A DNA stretch of 64,000 nt from Gammaproteobacteria bacterium (GCA_003565625.1 PXBD01000005.1:54868-118867); one strand, 5' to 3'. Positions 42,223-52,179 are shown, numbered from the stretch's first letter. Made by a program: numbers and translations. The notes: generated from the letters alone by a model not told the origin.

Positions 42223-43023
42223 TCAGGCCTTGAACCAGGCCGGGTCTGGCTGCCCGCAGACGATGAAATGCGGGTTAAGCAGCGACTCGCGCGCATTGTA
42301 GGTCAGCGGCTCGCCGGTTTCTGCATTCAGCACCTGGCCGCCGGCCTCCTCGACCACGGCCTGGGCAGCACAGGTATCCCATTCGCTGGTCGGCCCCAGG
42401 CGCGGATAAACATCGGCCGAGCCATCGGCCACCAGGCACAGCTTCAGCGACGAACCCATGGCGACCATCTCGGCGTCTCCCAGGCGCTGAACAAAGGCAT
42501 CCACCTCCGGGCTGCCGTGCGAGCGGCTGCCCACCACTTTCCACGGACGACCGGCCGGTGGGTCGGCGACCTGGATGCGATCCATCACGCCACCGCCGAC
42601 CTGGCGCCAGGCGCCTTCATGCCGGGCAGCGAAATACCACTGCTGCAGGGCCGGTGCGTAGACCACGCCCAGAATGGGCTGGTGATCGCGCACCAGCGCC
42701 ACGTTGACGGTGAATTCGTCGTTGCGTTTCAGGAACTCCTTGGTTCCGTCCAGGGGGTCGACCACCCAGCACTGCTCCCAGTGCTTGCGCTCGTGCCACG
42801 GGGCTTGTTTCGATTCTTCCGACAATATGGGAATGCCCGGCGTCATTTCCTGCAGGCGGGCCACCAGCAGCCGGTTGGCTGCCAGGTCAGCAGCCGTCAG
42901 TGGACTCTGGTCTTCCTTGTGCTCGGTCTCGAAGCGCTTGGGGTCCGCGTAAATCTCCAGGATGGCGCCGCCGGCCTCGGCAACGGCATCGCGAACGTTC
43001 TGCAGCGTCTTTTTCAAATCCAT
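42223..43023 (-). CDS. cysQ: 3'(2'),5'-bisphosphate nucleotidase CysQ
   Basis: A 266-residue Li+-sensitive phosphatase that turns adenosine 3',5'-bisphosphate into AMP and so clears a by-product of sulfate assimilation. Metal sites are ILSEESK (about 70), WVVDPLDGTKEFLKRNDEFTVNVAL (about 88-112) and SEWDTCAAQAVVEEAGG (about 212). The KEFLKRNDEFTVN and GSSLKLCLVA segments are CysQ-specific. Start is MDLKKTL at 43023, the track adding three residues. It is convergent with the protease gene over a 123-base gap that holds a short GC hairpin (CCGGGCA/TGCCCGG) without a T run. Confidence 0.94.
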   Translation of the reverse strand: MDLKKTLQNVRDAVAEAGGAILEIYADPKRFETEHKEDQSPLTAADLAANRLLVARLQEMTPGIPILSEESKQAPWHERKHWEQCWVVDPLDGTKEFLKRNDEFTVNVALVRDHQPILGVVYAPALQQWYFAARHEGAWRQVGGGVMDRIQVADPPAGRPWKVVGSRSHGSPEVDAFVQRLGDAEMVAMGSSLKLCLVADGSADVYPRLGPTSEWDTCAAQAVVEEAGGQVLNAETGEPLTYNARESLLNPHFIVCGQPDPAWFKA

Positions 43024-43121
43024 GATGGGCACCCGGGTTGAAGCGGTCAGTCAAAGCAGCGCTGCGCGGTTTCTTCCACCCAGCGCGGAGAAAGCATTGC
43101 AGAATCAGCATAGCAAAAGGC

Positions 43122-43769
43122 TCAGGTCCCGGGGCGGTCTCCCCACAAGAACTTGTGGATTTGCAGCTGCAAGCGCACAGGCGCGGCCGAGGCCAGGATC
43201 CAATCGGCCAGCAGTTGAGGATCCAGCTCACCCCAGACCGGGGAGAGCAGCACCTGCCAGCGCGACAGATCGCGCTCCCGGATCTGCTCCAGCGCCCAGT
43301 CAAAGTCGGCACGGTCAGCAATCACCATCTTGATCTGGTCACGGTCACCCAGATGGGCGACGATGCTCCACAGATTACGCTCGACCTCGCCCGAACCCGG
43401 TGCCTTGAAATCCACGACCTTGATGACCCTGGGGTCGACCGCACTGACGTCGAGTGCCCCGCTGGTTTCCAGAGAAACCGTATACCCGTGCTCGCACAGC
43501 CAGGACAGCAACGCCAGGCAACGCTTCTGGGCCAGCGGTTCACCACCGGTCACACAAACCCGCTGATGGCCGAACTTGGCCACCGCAGCACCGATTTCTT
43601 CCAGCGACTGCCATTGCCCACCGTGAAAGGAATACGGGGTATCGCACCATCGGCAACGCAACGGGCAGCCGGTCAGGCGGACAAACACCGTCGGCCAGCC
43701 CACCAGGTCAGACTCGCCCTGGATGGAGCCAAAGATTTCGGTGATTTTCAGACGGGTTTCGGTCGACAT
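43122..43769 (-). CDS. queE: 7-carboxy-7-deazaguanine synthase QueE
   Basis: A 215-residue radical SAM enzyme that converts 6-carboxytetrahydropterin, the QueD product, to 7-carboxy-7-deazaguanine on the way to queuosine. It has the shortened cluster motif CPLRCRWC (C-x3-C-x2-C), the opening EIFGSIQGES, and VTGGEPL with SLETSGA. It follows cpoB by 59 bases; queE or queC beside cpoB is a recurrent arrangement. queC is not in the window and queD is 25 kb away. Confidence 0.95.
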   Translation of the reverse strand: MSTETRLKITEIFGSIQGESDLVGWPTVFVRLTGCPLRCRWCDTPYSFHGGQWQSLEEIGAAVAKFGHQRVCVTGGEPLAQKRCLALLSWLCEHGYTVSLETSGALDVSAVDPRVIKVVDFKAPGSGEVERNLWSIVAHLGDRDQIKMVIADRADFDWALEQIRERDLSRWQVLLSPVWGELDPQLLADWILASAAPVRLQLQIHKFLWGDRPGT

Positions 43770-43828
43770 GCAACGATTTCCGGGTGGAGCGTGGTCCGGA
43801 ACCCGGTCAGCGGAATCCGGAATGCCGG

Positions 43829-44671
43829 TCAGAAATGCCCGGCCAGGCGCATGTCACGCAAGCGACTGTCGGCGAGTCGGGCCAGGGTGGTGTCCGGATG
43901 ATCGCTGCGAACCTGTTCCAGCGCGGCCCGCGCTTCGGGCCACTGGCGCAGCTCGAAGTGGCTGAACCCGATCTTGAGCAACGCATCGCCATCTTTGTTA
44001 CTGCCCGGATAGCGATCGCGCAGCTGGTTGAAAAACCGCAGCGCGGTTTCAAAATCGCGCGTCACATAATAGGTCTCGGCCAGCCAGTACAGGGCATTGG
44101 GTGCATAACCGGACTGCGGAAACTGGTCCAGGAATCCTGAAAAGCCTTCCGCCGCGTCGGCATACCGCTGCTCGCGCAAGGCCCGGAAGGCGCGGTCGTA
44201 GGCGGTCTGTTCAGATTCGGTCGGAGTACCGAGATCGCGCGGCGAGATGACCGTGCCCCCCGCTAGCGGGGTGATTTCGGTTTGGGCATCGATCGGTGCG
44301 CGCACATCGGGCACATCAACAACGGCGGGAGCCTCCGGCACGCGGTCGCGATCCAGTTGGTCCTCACTCGACCCCTCCATTGCAGGGGGGACAGGCTCGG
44401 CAATCGGCGAAATCGCGGTCACGCCGTCCTGGCCGAGCTGCTGCAGGCGCTGATCCAGATCCAGGTACTGGTCACGCTGGCGGCGCCTGAGGTTTTCCAG
44501 CTCCCGCTGCTGCGACTCCACCACGCCACGCAGCTCGCGCATTTCCTCGAGCAGTTCCTGCATCTGGTAGACGAGGTTGGTGCTGTCCTGGGCTACCGAC
44601 GGGGCAGCGATGACGGCGGCCAGCGCCGCCGCCATCACCATCCGTACCCACTTGGTCGAACGGTTGTTCAT
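43829..44671 (-). CDS. cpoB: Cell division coordinator CpoB (YbgF)
   Basis: A 280-residue periplasmic protein. A signal peptide (MVMAAALAAVIAAPSVA) is followed by a trimerising coiled coil (about 30-80, QELLEEMRELRGVVESQQRE). A Pro/Asp-rich linker leads to three TPR-like repeats (YDRAFRALREQRYADAAEGFSGFL, ALYWLAETYYVTRDFETALRFFNQL, LLKIGFSHFELRQWPEARAALEQV). CpoB binds TolA and couples outer-membrane constriction to septal peptidoglycan synthesis. The start MNNRSTK overlaps the pal stop by one base (TGATG). Confidence 0.94.
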   Translation of the reverse strand: MNNRSTKWVRMVMAAALAAVIAAPSVAQDSTNLVYQMQELLEEMRELRGVVESQQRELENLRRRQRDQYLDLDQRLQQLGQDGVTAISPIAEPVPPAMEGSSEDQLDRDRVPEAPAVVDVPDVRAPIDAQTEITPLAGGTVISPRDLGTPTESEQTAYDRAFRALREQRYADAAEGFSGFLDQFPQSGYAPNALYWLAETYYVTRDFETALRFFNQLRDRYPGSNKDGDALLKIGFSHFELRQWPEARAALEQVRSDHPDTTLARLADSRLRDMRLAGHF

Positions 44672-45195
44672 CAGCGAGCGGTGTAGACGATCTCCGTGCG
44701 CCGGTTGCGCTGCCAGCAATCTTCATTGCTTTCGCGACACACCGGGCGCTCTTCGCCGTAGCTGACCACCTCAACCTGGCGCGATGCCACACCTGCTGCA
44801 CGCAGCAGTTCCTCGACGGAATTGCCGCGACGCTCGCCCAGACCGAGGTTGTACTCGCGCGAACCGCGCTCATCGGTATGGCCTTCCAGAATGACCCGGG
44901 CGGTCGGATTGGCCTGGATGTAGGCGGCATGGGCATCGACGATGGGGCGGAACTCGGCGCGCACGTTCGAGCGGTCAAACTCGAAGTAAATGGTGCGCTG
45001 GCTCAGCAGGCTGTCGGGGTTGTCGAGGTTGCGCGCATCGGTGAAATCACGCGGATCGACCCGGTCGACCTCAACCGGCGGCGGTGGCGGTGGTGGTGGC
45101 TCCGGCGCCGGCGGCTCTTCACGGACATCCCGCGCACAGGCAGCCAGAAAGGCAACCAGCATCACGAGGGCGAGGAAACGAATTGCAGTCTTCAT
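44671..45195 (-). CDS. pal: Peptidoglycan-associated lipoprotein Pal
   Basis: A 174-residue outer-membrane lipoprotein. Lipobox LAAC gives lipid-modified Cys20, then comes a proline-rich tether (PPAPEPPPPPPPP) and an OmpA-like domain. Its peptidoglycan-binding segments are IYFEFDRSNVRAE, ILEGHTDERGSREYNLGLGERRGNSV and RRTEIVY. Pal anchors the outer membrane to the wall and recycles through TolB. GGGAGG stands before the ATG. The tether is unusually proline-rich, with a run of eight prolines. Confidence 0.95.
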   Translation of the reverse strand: MKTAIRFLALVMLVAFLAACARDVREEPPAPEPPPPPPPPVEVDRVDPRDFTDARNLDNPDSLLSQRTIYFEFDRSNVRAEFRPIVDAHAAYIQANPTARVILEGHTDERGSREYNLGLGERRGNSVEELLRAAGVASRQVEVVSYGEERPVCRESNEDCWQRNRRTEIVYTAR

Positions 45196-45253
45196 GAAAC
45201 CTCCCGAATCGAAAAGAAGAAACTATTGGGGCTTAAAAATCAGTTTTCCGGCA

Positions 45254-46606
45254 TTACCGTATGATCGGAGACCAGGCCGGCTCGCGCGCATCGCCCTCGC
45301 TGTCGACCAGCCGCTGGCGAATCCTGCCGTCGGCAGACACGGCGGCCAGTACGCCGCGACCGTTCTCGCGCGCCGCGTACAGCACCATGCTGCCGTTTGG
45401 CGCGAAGCTCGGAGATTCGTCCAGCCGACCGTTGGATAATACACGCAAACGCTCGGTTTCGCGATCATGGATTGCGATGCGGAAATCGTTATCGCCGTCG
45501 CTATGGACCACGGCCAGGAAGCGCTCGTCCAGACCGATCGAGGCGCGCGAATTGTAGCGCCCCTCCCAGGTCACCCGCTCCATGTCGCTGCCGTCGGCGT
45601 TCATGACGTGGATCTGCGGTCGACCAGCCCGGTCGGAGGTGAAGTAGATCCGCTCACCGTCCGGCGACCAGGCCGGCTCGGTGCTGATCGACCAGTGATG
45701 GGTCAACTGCTCATGGCGCCCGCTGTCGACGTCGATCACCCAGACGTCCGGGCTGCCGCCGCGCGACAGGGCGACCGCCAGGCGACGACCATCCGGTGAC
45801 CAGGCCGGCGCGCCGTTGATCCCGCGGCTGGAGCTGACCACCTCGGTCTGGCCGGTAAACAGGTCCTGCACGATGATGTTCGAGCGTCCGGTCGCGAACG
45901 AGACATAGGCCAGGCGGCGGCCGTCCGGCGCCCAGGCCGGCGACAGGATGGGCTGGGTATTGCGCACCACGGTCTGCGGGTTGAAGCCATCGGCGTCGGC
46001 CACGACCAGCTCGAACAACTCGTCTTCACCGCCGATGTCGGTGACCACCACGTAAGCAATGCGGGTGGCGAAAGCGCCCGGCACCCCGATCAGGGCCTCG
46101 TAGACCGCGTCCGAGACCCGGTGGGCGCCGAAACGGAGATCACCGGCGGCCACCGGCAAGGCCTGGGAGAGCAGAATGCGGCCGCTATGCACATCCAGCA
46201 GGTGGTACTCGATTTCCTGGCCGATACCGTCGGGCGCATCGGTTACCCGGCCAATCACCAGGTGATCGACGCGCAGCAGCCGCCAGGTGCCGAAGCGCAC
46301 TTCCGGCGGGCGGGTCGGACGCTCGATCATCTGGGCAGCGTCCATGGCCTCGAACAGCCCCGACCGGGCCAGGTTGGCGCTGATGATATCGCTGACCGGG
46401 TTGGCCGGCTCGGGCATGTCTGAATCCCAGGCAAACGGCACCACGGCGATGGGCATGGCGCCCTCGACACCATCGACGATCTCGATCCGCAACTGGCCCT
46501 GGGCCAGCAGCGGCAAGGCCAGCAGCAACAGGCCCAGGACCGGCCGGGCGAGATCAGCCTTCAAACCGGAAAAGAAACTCGATTTCTCTGTTGAATACAC
46601 TCTCAT
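45254..46606 (-). CDS. tolB: Tol-Pal system beta-propeller protein TolB
   Basis: A 450-residue periplasmic protein. A signal peptide (ARPVLGLLLLALPLLAQG) is followed by the N-terminal TolB domain that meets TolA (AMPIAVVPFAWDSD). A six-bladed WD40-like propeller then carries repeated APDGRRLAYVS, SPDGRRLAVAL, SPDGERIYFTS and APNGSMVLYAA, which binds Pal. Start is uncertain: the ATG at 46606 lies 53 bases inside tolA and its RBS is too close; no better ATG exists, and a TTG at 46564 would skip much of the N-region. Confidence 0.93.
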   Translation of the reverse strand: MRVYSTEKSSFFSGLKADLARPVLGLLLLALPLLAQGQLRIEIVDGVEGAMPIAVVPFAWDSDMPEPANPVSDIISANLARSGLFEAMDAAQMIERPTRPPEVRFGTWRLLRVDHLVIGRVTDAPDGIGQEIEYHLLDVHSGRILLSQALPVAAGDLRFGAHRVSDAVYEALIGVPGAFATRIAYVVVTDIGGEDELFELVVADADGFNPQTVVRNTQPILSPAWAPDGRRLAYVSFATGRSNIIVQDLFTGQTEVVSSSRGINGAPAWSPDGRRLAVALSRGGSPDVWVIDVDSGRHEQLTHHWSISTEPAWSPDGERIYFTSDRAGRPQIHVMNADGSDMERVTWEGRYNSRASIGLDERFLAVVHSDGDNDFRIAIHDRETERLRVLSNGRLDESPSFAPNGSMVLYAARENGRGVLAAVSADGRIRQRLVDSEGDAREPAWSPIIR

Positions 46607-47501
46607 AACCTCGATAGGGTAGCTCACCGACGCGATTGACGGCAGCAATGATGGATCGCCGGGTGGCGGCATCGGCGTTGCAGGGTTGGACCACTTCAGC
46701 GGCAATGATTTCCCCGCCGGGAATCTGGAAAACGCGCACCGTACAGGCCACCCCCGGCCGGGTGGTCGGCGGGCGTCGCCAGTTCTGCGTCACCAGGGTG
46801 CGGATGGTAATGATGTATTCCTCGCGCAGCGTCGCCCGACGTGCATCGGCCTGGGCGCGCTCGTCGGCCAGGCGCAGGCGCTCGGCCTCTTCGCGGGCGC
46901 GGCGCTCGGCCTGTTCGGCTTCGCGACGCTGGGCAATGTCGGCCAGGCGGCGCTCCTCTTCCTGGCGCCGGCGTTCGGCTTCCTCGCGCTGGCTGCGCAG
47001 TTCGGCCAGTTCCTGCAGGCGTTCCTCCTCACGGCGCCGGCGCTCTTGTTCGACCTGGCGCTGCTGTTCCTCGCGTTGCTGCTCGGCCCGGCGCTGCTCT
47101 TGCAGTTCGCGCTGGCGGCGCTCGATCTGCTCCTGGCGGTGAGCCTCTTCCTCGGCCCGGCGCTGTTCGGCCCGACGCGCCTCCTCTGCGGCCTGGCGCT
47201 GGCGCTCGGCTTCCTGCCGGGCCTGCTCCTCGACGCGACGCTGGCGCTCGACCTCTTCGCGGCGGCGTTCTTCCTCGCGCTGTTGACGGGCCTCGCTTTC
47301 GGCCTCCTCGGCACGGCGCTGCTCGATCACCGGGCCCATATCGACCAGGGTAACCTGCACCGGCGGGAGTTGCTGCTCGAACGGCTGCCAGTTCCAGCTG
47401 CCCAGGACCAGCACGCCGACCATGAGCAGATGCACAGCCAAGGCCAGGCCCAGCGCCTGGGCCTGTTCCTTGAGCACCTGCTTGCGAGCGTCAGAGATCA
47501 T
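46554..47501 (-). CDS. tolA: Tol-Pal system inner-membrane protein TolA
   Basis: A 315-residue TolA. A single membrane helix lies at 14-35 (AQALGLALAVHLLMVGVLVLG). A very long Arg/Glu/Gln-rich helix (about 60-225, runs of EERRREEVERQRR) spans the periplasm. The C-terminal domain III has YIITIRTLVTQNWRRPP and the Cys pair in GVACTVRVFQIPGGEI...VVQPCNADAATRRSI. TolA reaches from TolQR to TolB/Pal using the proton-motive force. The ATG at 47501 has no visible ribosome site; the bases before it belong to a 208-base insert with two inverted repeat copies that separates it from tolR. Confidence 0.94.
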   Translation of the reverse strand: MISDARKQVLKEQAQALGLALAVHLLMVGVLVLGSWNWQPFEQQLPPVQVTLVDMGPVIEQRRAEEAESEARQQREEERRREEVERQRRVEEQARQEAERQRQAAEEARRAEQRRAEEEAHRQEQIERRQRELQEQRRAEQQREEQQRQVEQERRRREEERLQELAELRSQREEAERRRQEEERRLADIAQRREAEQAERRAREEAERLRLADERAQADARRATLREEYIITIRTLVTQNWRRPPTTRPGVACTVRVFQIPGGEIIAAEVVQPCNADAATRRSIIAAVNRVGELPYRGYESVFNREIEFLFRFEG

Positions 47502-47518
47502 CGCCGGAAAGCAATCAC

Positions 47519-47550
47519 ACCGCAGATGAACGCGGATGAACGCAGATTGA
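47519..47550 (+). repeat. Dispersed decamer-period repeat, copy 2 (tolR-tolA gap)
   Basis: Units CGCAGATGAA, CGCGGATGAA and CGCAGATTGA follow AC. The copy faces copy 3, 80 bases away, in opposite orientation. Together they enclose the non-coding insert between tolR and tolA. Confidence 0.78.
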
Positions 47551-47629
47551 TAACGAACAGACTGCCTGCCGATGGGCGCACAGCGGCAGCAATTTCGAAC
47601 GTGATGCCAATTCCATCAGAAACACCTGC

Positions 47630-47662
47630 CTTCATCTGCGTCCATCTGCGTTCATCCGCGGT
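47630..47662 (-). repeat. Dispersed decamer-period repeat, copy 3 (inverted, tolR-tolA gap)
   Basis: Read on the minus strand the copy is AACCGCGGATGAA, CGCAGATGGA, CGCAGATGAA. It is inverted with respect to copy 2, so the pair could form a long hairpin in the tol transcript. Confidence 0.78.
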
Positions 47663-47709
47663 TCCAGTTTGATTTCGAAGAACCCTGGCAGATTCCGGGC
47701 CTGGGCCGG

Positions 47710-48135
47710 TCAGTCCGGCTCGGGATCACCCACCAGCCCGACAGAAGCCACGCCGGCGCTTTGCAGGTAGACCATGGCGCTGTAGATGAACTGGTAGGGC
47801 ACGTCGCGATCGCCGCTGACCGTGACCTGGAGATCCGGATTGCGCTCGACGATGGCGCCGACCATGGCGGCCAGCGTGGCGCCGTCGACCAGCTGCGGCG
47901 TATCGCCGGTATCGAGGTAGAAATCGCCGCCGCGGGTGACCGTGACCAGCAACGGATCGCCCTGGTCGGTCATCGGATCGGCCGCGCCGGTGGGCAGGTC
48001 CACCTCCACACCCAGGTTCATCAGCGGCGCGGTGACCATGAAGATGATCAGCAACACCAGCATGACGTCGATATAGGGCACGACGTTCATTTCCGACATG
48101 CGCTTGCGGCGGCGCCGGACGTGGGTCTCGGACAT
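47710..48135 (-). CDS. tolR: Tol-Pal system inner-membrane protein TolR
   Basis: A 141-residue ExbD/TolR-family protein. The sole membrane helix contains the proton-path Asp in NVVPYIDVMLVLLIIFMVTAP. The periplasmic domain (VEVDLPTG...LLVTVTRGGDFYLD...QVTVSGDRDVPYQFIYSAM) is typical. With TolQ it forms the proton-driven motor energising TolA. It starts 5 bases after tolQ. Confidence 0.95.
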   Translation of the reverse strand: MSETHVRRRRKRMSEMNVVPYIDVMLVLLIIFMVTAPLMNLGVEVDLPTGAADPMTDQGDPLLVTVTRGGDFYLDTGDTPQLVDGATLAAMVGAIVERNPDLQVTVSGDRDVPYQFIYSAMVYLQSAGVASVGLVGDPEPD

Positions 48136-48140
48136 GGTGC

Positions 48141-48836
<696 letters not shown>

Positions 48837-48844
48837 AGGATTTT

Positions 48845-49264
48845 TCAGTATCCCCGGAATTGATGAATGGCCGCATGCAGGGCCGGCGGCATGCGGGTCG
48901 GCCGAAAAGTGCCGGCCGCCAGGCAGGCGATGGCGACCTCGCCCGAGGCCAGCAGCACCCCGTCGGCGCGGCGCGCGCGCTGGGAAACCCGCATCGAAGC
49001 GGCCCGAAGCTGTTCGACGACGACATCCACGTCAAGTTCATCCTCCAGCCGGGCCGGCGCGCGAAAATCCAGCGCCAGCGAGGTGACCACGAACAGGCAG
49101 CCGGCGTTTTCACGCAATTCGATCTGCGGAAAACCCAGCGCCAGCAGCCAGTCGGAGCGGGCCCGCTCCATGAAATTCAGATAGCGCGCATGGTAAACGA
49201 CACCGCCGGCATCGGTATGCTCCCAGTACACCCGGTAGCGCCAGCTGGCCGGCGTTGCGCTCAC
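48845..49264 (-). CDS. ybgC: Tol-Pal-associated acyl-CoA thioesterase YbgC
   Basis: A 139-residue hotdog-fold thioesterase. The active-site segment [24 protein letters not shown] carries the catalytic Asp, and [15 protein letters not shown] is the usual second block. YbgC hydrolyses acyl-CoA or acyl-ACP and is tied to phospholipid metabolism. Its GTG start overlaps the ruvB stop (GTGA), which connects the ruv genes with the tol-pal operon. Confidence 0.94.
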   Translation of the reverse strand: MSATPASWRYRVYWEHTDAGGVVYHARYLNFMERARSDWLLALGFPQIELRENAGCLFVVTSLALDFRAPARLEDELDVDVVVEQLRAASMRVSQRARRADGVLLASGEVAIACLAAGTFRPTRMPPALHAAIHQFRGY

Positions 49265-50307
49265 GCCTGGTCACCCGGCCCGGGTTCAAACAGGTCGCCG
49301 GAGACCTGCGCCGGCGGCTTGAGGCCGAGATGGCGCCAGGCCCGGGCCGTGGCCATGCGACCACGCGCGGTGCGCACCAGGTAGCCTTCCTGGATCAGGT
49401 AGGGCTCGATCACGTCTTCGAGCGTACCGCGCTCTTCCGACAGTGACGCGGCCAGGCTTTCCACACCGACCGGTCCCCCGCCAAAGTGCTCGATCAGTAC
49501 GGTGAGCAGACGCCGATCCATCGTATCGAAGCCGCGCTGGTCCACCTGCATCATCTCCAGCGCGCTCACCGCCACGCTGCCATCAATGTGGCCATCGGCC
49601 CGCACCTGGGCGTAGTCGCGCACCCGGCGGAGCAAGCGGTTGGCGATGCGCGGCGTGCCGCGGGCGCGGCGAGCGATTTCGGCCGCACCGTCAGCATCGG
49701 CGGCAATACCCAGAATGCCGGACGACCGCTTGACGATCCGGGCCAGGTCCTCGACCCGGTAAAACTCCAGGCGCTCGACGATACCGAAGCGGTCGCGCAG
49801 CGGCGAGGTCAGCAGACCGGCGCGGGTGGTAGCGCCGACCAGGGTAAAGCGCGGCAGGTCCAGCTGAATGGAGCGCGCGGCCGGACCCTCGCCGATGATG
49901 ATGTCGATGCGGTAGTCCTCCATGGCCGGATACAGCACCTCTTCGACCACCGGGCTGAGGCGGTGGATCTCGTCGATGAACAGCACATCGCCGGGTTCCA
50001 GGTTGGTCAGCAGCGCGGCCAGGTCGCCGGCCCGCTCCAGCACCGGACCCGAGGTCTGGCGCAGGTTGGTGCCCATCTCGACGGCGATGACATTGGCCAG
50101 GGTGGTCTTGCCGAGCCCGGGCGGGCCGAAAATGAGCACGTGATCCAGCGCCTCGTGACGGTGCCGGGCAGACTCCAGGTAGATCCCCAAGCGCTCCTTC
50201 ATGACCGGCTGACCGATGTACTCGGCCAGCCGCGCCGGGCGCAGGCTCTCCTCGATGCGGGCCTCTTCGCCGCTAGCCGCCGGGCTGATCAGGCGCTCAT
50301 CGTCCAC
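49261..50307 (-). CDS. ruvB: Holliday junction branch migration ATPase RuvB
   Basis: A 348-residue AAA+ motor. Walker A is [17 protein letters not shown], Walker [11 protein letters not shown], sensor 1 [11 protein letters not shown], and the arginine finger region is [14 protein letters not shown]. The C-terminal winged helix ends with [11 protein letters not shown]-like [19 protein letters not shown]. RuvB drives branch migration with RuvA. I start at the GTG at 50307 (VDDERLISP), which has AGGGG 7 bases upstream and overlaps the ruvA end; the ORF-track ATG at 50340 lies deeper in ruvA. Confidence 0.96.
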   Translation of the reverse strand: MDDERLISPAASGEEARIEESLRPARLAEYIGQPVMKERLGIYLESARHRHEALDHVLIFGPPGLGKTTLANVIAVEMGTNLRQTSGPVLERAGDLAALLTNLEPGDVLFIDEIHRLSPVVEEVLYPAMEDYRIDIIIGEGPAARSIQLDLPRFTLVGATTRAGLLTSPLRDRFGIVERLEFYRVEDLARIVKRSSGILGIAADADGAAEIARRARGTPRIANRLLRRVRDYAQVRADGHIDGSVAVSALEMMQVDQRGFDTMDRRLLTVLIEHFGGGPVGVESLAASLSEERGTLEDVIEPYLIQEGYLVRTARGRMATARAWRHLGLKPPAQVSGDLFEPGPGDQA

Positions 50308-50896
50308 CGGCAGACCCCTGCATCTTGCGCTGGAGGGCACTTCGGATCAGGGCCTCGGCGCTCTGATCCGGGCCTTCGACCGCGCGCACCATTTTCAGCG
50401 CCTCGGCGGCCGAGTAGCCCAGGGCGGTGAGCGCGGCCCGCGCTTCACCGGCCGCATCGGGCGCCAGCCCGGGCCCGACCAGGCCGGGATCAAGATCGCT
50501 GAGTCGGCCGCGCATTTCCAGCAGCAGGCGCTCGGCGGTCTTTTTGCCGATGCCGGGCAGCCGGGTCAGGGCCTGGGCATCACCGGCCTCGACCATCAGG
50601 GCGAAATCACGGCTGCTGACCCCCGACAGGATGGCCAGGGCGAGGCGCGGCCCGACCCCGGAGACCTTGAGCAGCGAACGGAACAGGTCACGGTCGCCGG
50701 CCTCCATGAAGCCGTAGAGCGTATGGGCGTCCTCGCGCACGATCAACTGGGTCAGCAAAACCAGTTCTTTCCCCGGCTGCGGCAGCCGGTCAAACACCGA
50801 CAGCGGCGCCTCGACCTCGTAGCCGACCCCGCCGACCTCGACCAGCAGAAACGGCGGATTGCGCTCCAGCAGGGTTCCGCGCAGCCGGGCAATCAT
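50297..50896 (-). CDS. ruvA: Holliday junction branch migration protein RuvA
   Basis: A 199-residue protein whose tetramer binds the junction. The OB-fold N-terminus is [31 protein letters not shown]. Two helix-hairpin-helix motifs follow ([18 protein letters not shown] and [19 protein letters not shown]). The C-terminal RuvB-contact helix ends it ([17 protein letters not shown]). Start at 50896 overlaps the ruvC stop as ATGA. Confidence 0.96.
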   Translation of the reverse strand: MIARLRGTLLERNPPFLLVEVGGVGYEVEAPLSVFDRLPQPGKELVLLTQLIVREDAHTLYGFMEAGDRDLFRSLLKVSGVGPRLALAILSGVSSRDFALMVEAGDAQALTRLPGIGKKTAERLLLEMRGRLSDLDPGLVGPGLAPDAAGEARAALTALGYSAAEALKMVRAVEGPDQSAEALIRSALQRKMQGSAGGR

Positions 50897-51381
50897 CGCA
50901 GCACGACACCGGCGGGCAGACGCGCATGGGTCTGGGCGGTGTGCAGATGGCACAGCGCCACGGCCAGCGCGTCAGCCGCATCCTCGGCTGGCGTCTCGGT
51001 CAGCTTGAGCAGAATGCGGGTCATGTGTTGGACCTGCTCCTTGCCCGCCCCGCCGCGGCCGACAATGGCCTGCTTTATCGCCCTGGGCGCGTATTCATGC
51101 ACCTCCAAGCCACCGGCCACCAACGCACACACGGCCGCACCGCGGGCCTGACCGAGCTTGATGGCTGCCTGTGCATTGCGGCTCATGAAGACCGTCTCCA
51201 CGGCGCCAAAATCGGGCCGGAACTGCTCAATCAGCGCCTGGACGCGGGTGAAAATGGCCCCCAGACGTTCCGGCATAGGCCCATCGCCCAGGCGCAGCGA
51301 CTCGGCATGCACCAGGCGCTCACCGTCGATAATGCCCACCCCGGTGATGCGCGAGCCAGGATCCAGGCCGATGATTCTCAT
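50893..51381 (-). CDS. ruvC: Holliday junction resolvase RuvC
   Basis: A 162-residue RNase H-fold endonuclease. The acidic catalytic residues are visible in IIGLDPGSRITG (D7), GAVETVFMSRN (E66 type) and ETPAEDAADALAVALCHL (two Asp). It cuts junctions at consensus sites in concert with RuvAB, and ruvCAB follow one another with overlapping ends. A heptamer tandem repeat lies in its leader. Confidence 0.96.
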   Translation of the reverse strand: MRIIGLDPGSRITGVGIIDGERLVHAESLRLGDGPMPERLGAIFTRVQALIEQFRPDFGAVETVFMSRNAQAAIKLGQARGAAVCALVAGGLEVHEYAPRAIKQAIVGRGGAGKEQVQHMTRILLKLTETPAEDAADALAVALCHLHTAQTHARLPAGVVLR

Positions 51382-51406
51382 CTGTAAAGCCGGGCCAGGA
51401 TCTGCC

Positions 51407-51434
51407 CCGGAAACCGGAAACCGGAGACCGGAAA
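51407..51434. repeat. Four-unit heptamer tandem repeat upstream of ruvC
   Basis: CCGGAAA CCGGAAA CCGGAGA CCGGAAA occupies the 60-base gap between the yebC stop and the ruvC start. One unit has a single A-to-G change. It lies in the ruvC leader, not in coding sequence. Confidence 0.85.
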
Positions 51435-51441
51435 CCCTCGG

Positions 51442-52179
51442 CTACTCATAGGCCTCAGCCGGAATTTCCGCGTTCGACCACACGTCCTGGGTATCGTCCA
51501 GGTCTTCGAGCAGGTCGAGGAACTTCAGCACTTTCCGGCCCGTCTCGAGGTCGAGTTCGACCGTGGTCGCGGCGCGCTGGGTCACTTCGGCCTCGCCGAA
51601 TTCCAGGCCGGCATCGCGCAGGGCGTCGCGCACCGCCTCGAAATCCTCCGGCGTGGTCAGCACTTCCAGGCTGCCGTCGTCATCGCTGACGATGTCCTCG
51701 GCACCGGCCTCCAGCGCTGCCTCCATGACCTCGTCCTCGCTGCTGCCGGGGGCAAAACTGATCACGCCCTTTTTCTCGAACAGGTAGGCGACCGAACCGT
51801 CGGTGCCCAGGTTGCCGCCGTGCTTGGTGAAGGCGTGACGAACCTCGGCGACGGTGCGGTTGCGGTTGTCGGTCAGGCAATCGACCATCACCGCCACACC
51901 ACCGGGGGCATAGCCCTCGTAGCGCAATTCCTCGTACGCGGCACCCTCCAGGTCACCGGTCGCCTTCTTGATCGCTCGGTCGATGTTGTCCTTGGGCACG
52001 TTGGCCGCATTGGCCTTGTCGATCCCTAAACGCAGGCGCGGATTGGCTTCCGGATCACCACCGCCCTCGCGCGCGGCGACGCTGATCTCCCGGATCAGGC
52101 GGGTAAAAATCTTGCCGCGCTTGGCGTCCTGGGCTTTCTTGCGGTGCTGGATGTTGGCCCACTTGCTGTGACCGGCCAT
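51442..52179 (-). CDS. yebC: YebC/TACO1-family protein
   Basis: A 245-residue YebC. Diagnostic segments are the start [72 protein letters not shown] and [12 protein letters not shown]. The family was annotated as transcriptional regulators, and members are also implicated in translation of proline-rich stretches. It commonly precedes ruvC, as here. The start at 52179 has AGGAAC 9 bases upstream; the track adds ten residues. Confidence 0.95.
   Translation of the reverse strand: MAGHSKWANIQHRKKAQDAKRGKIFTRLIREISVAAREGGGDPEANPRLRLGIDKANAANVPKDNIDRAIKKATGDLEGAAYEELRYEGYAPGGVAVMVDCLTDNRNRTVAEVRHAFTKHGGNLGTDGSVAYLFEKKGVISFAPGSSEDEVMEAALEAGAEDIVSDDDGSLEVLTTPEDFEAVRDALRDAGLEFGEAEVTQRAATTVELDLETGRKVLKFLDLLEDLDDTQDVWSNAEIPAEAYE

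Noticed and set aside
46790-47350. Apparent tandem repeats in tolA
   Set aside because: The GC-rich periodicity reflects Glu/Arg/Gln heptads of the long TolA helix and not a DNA repeat.
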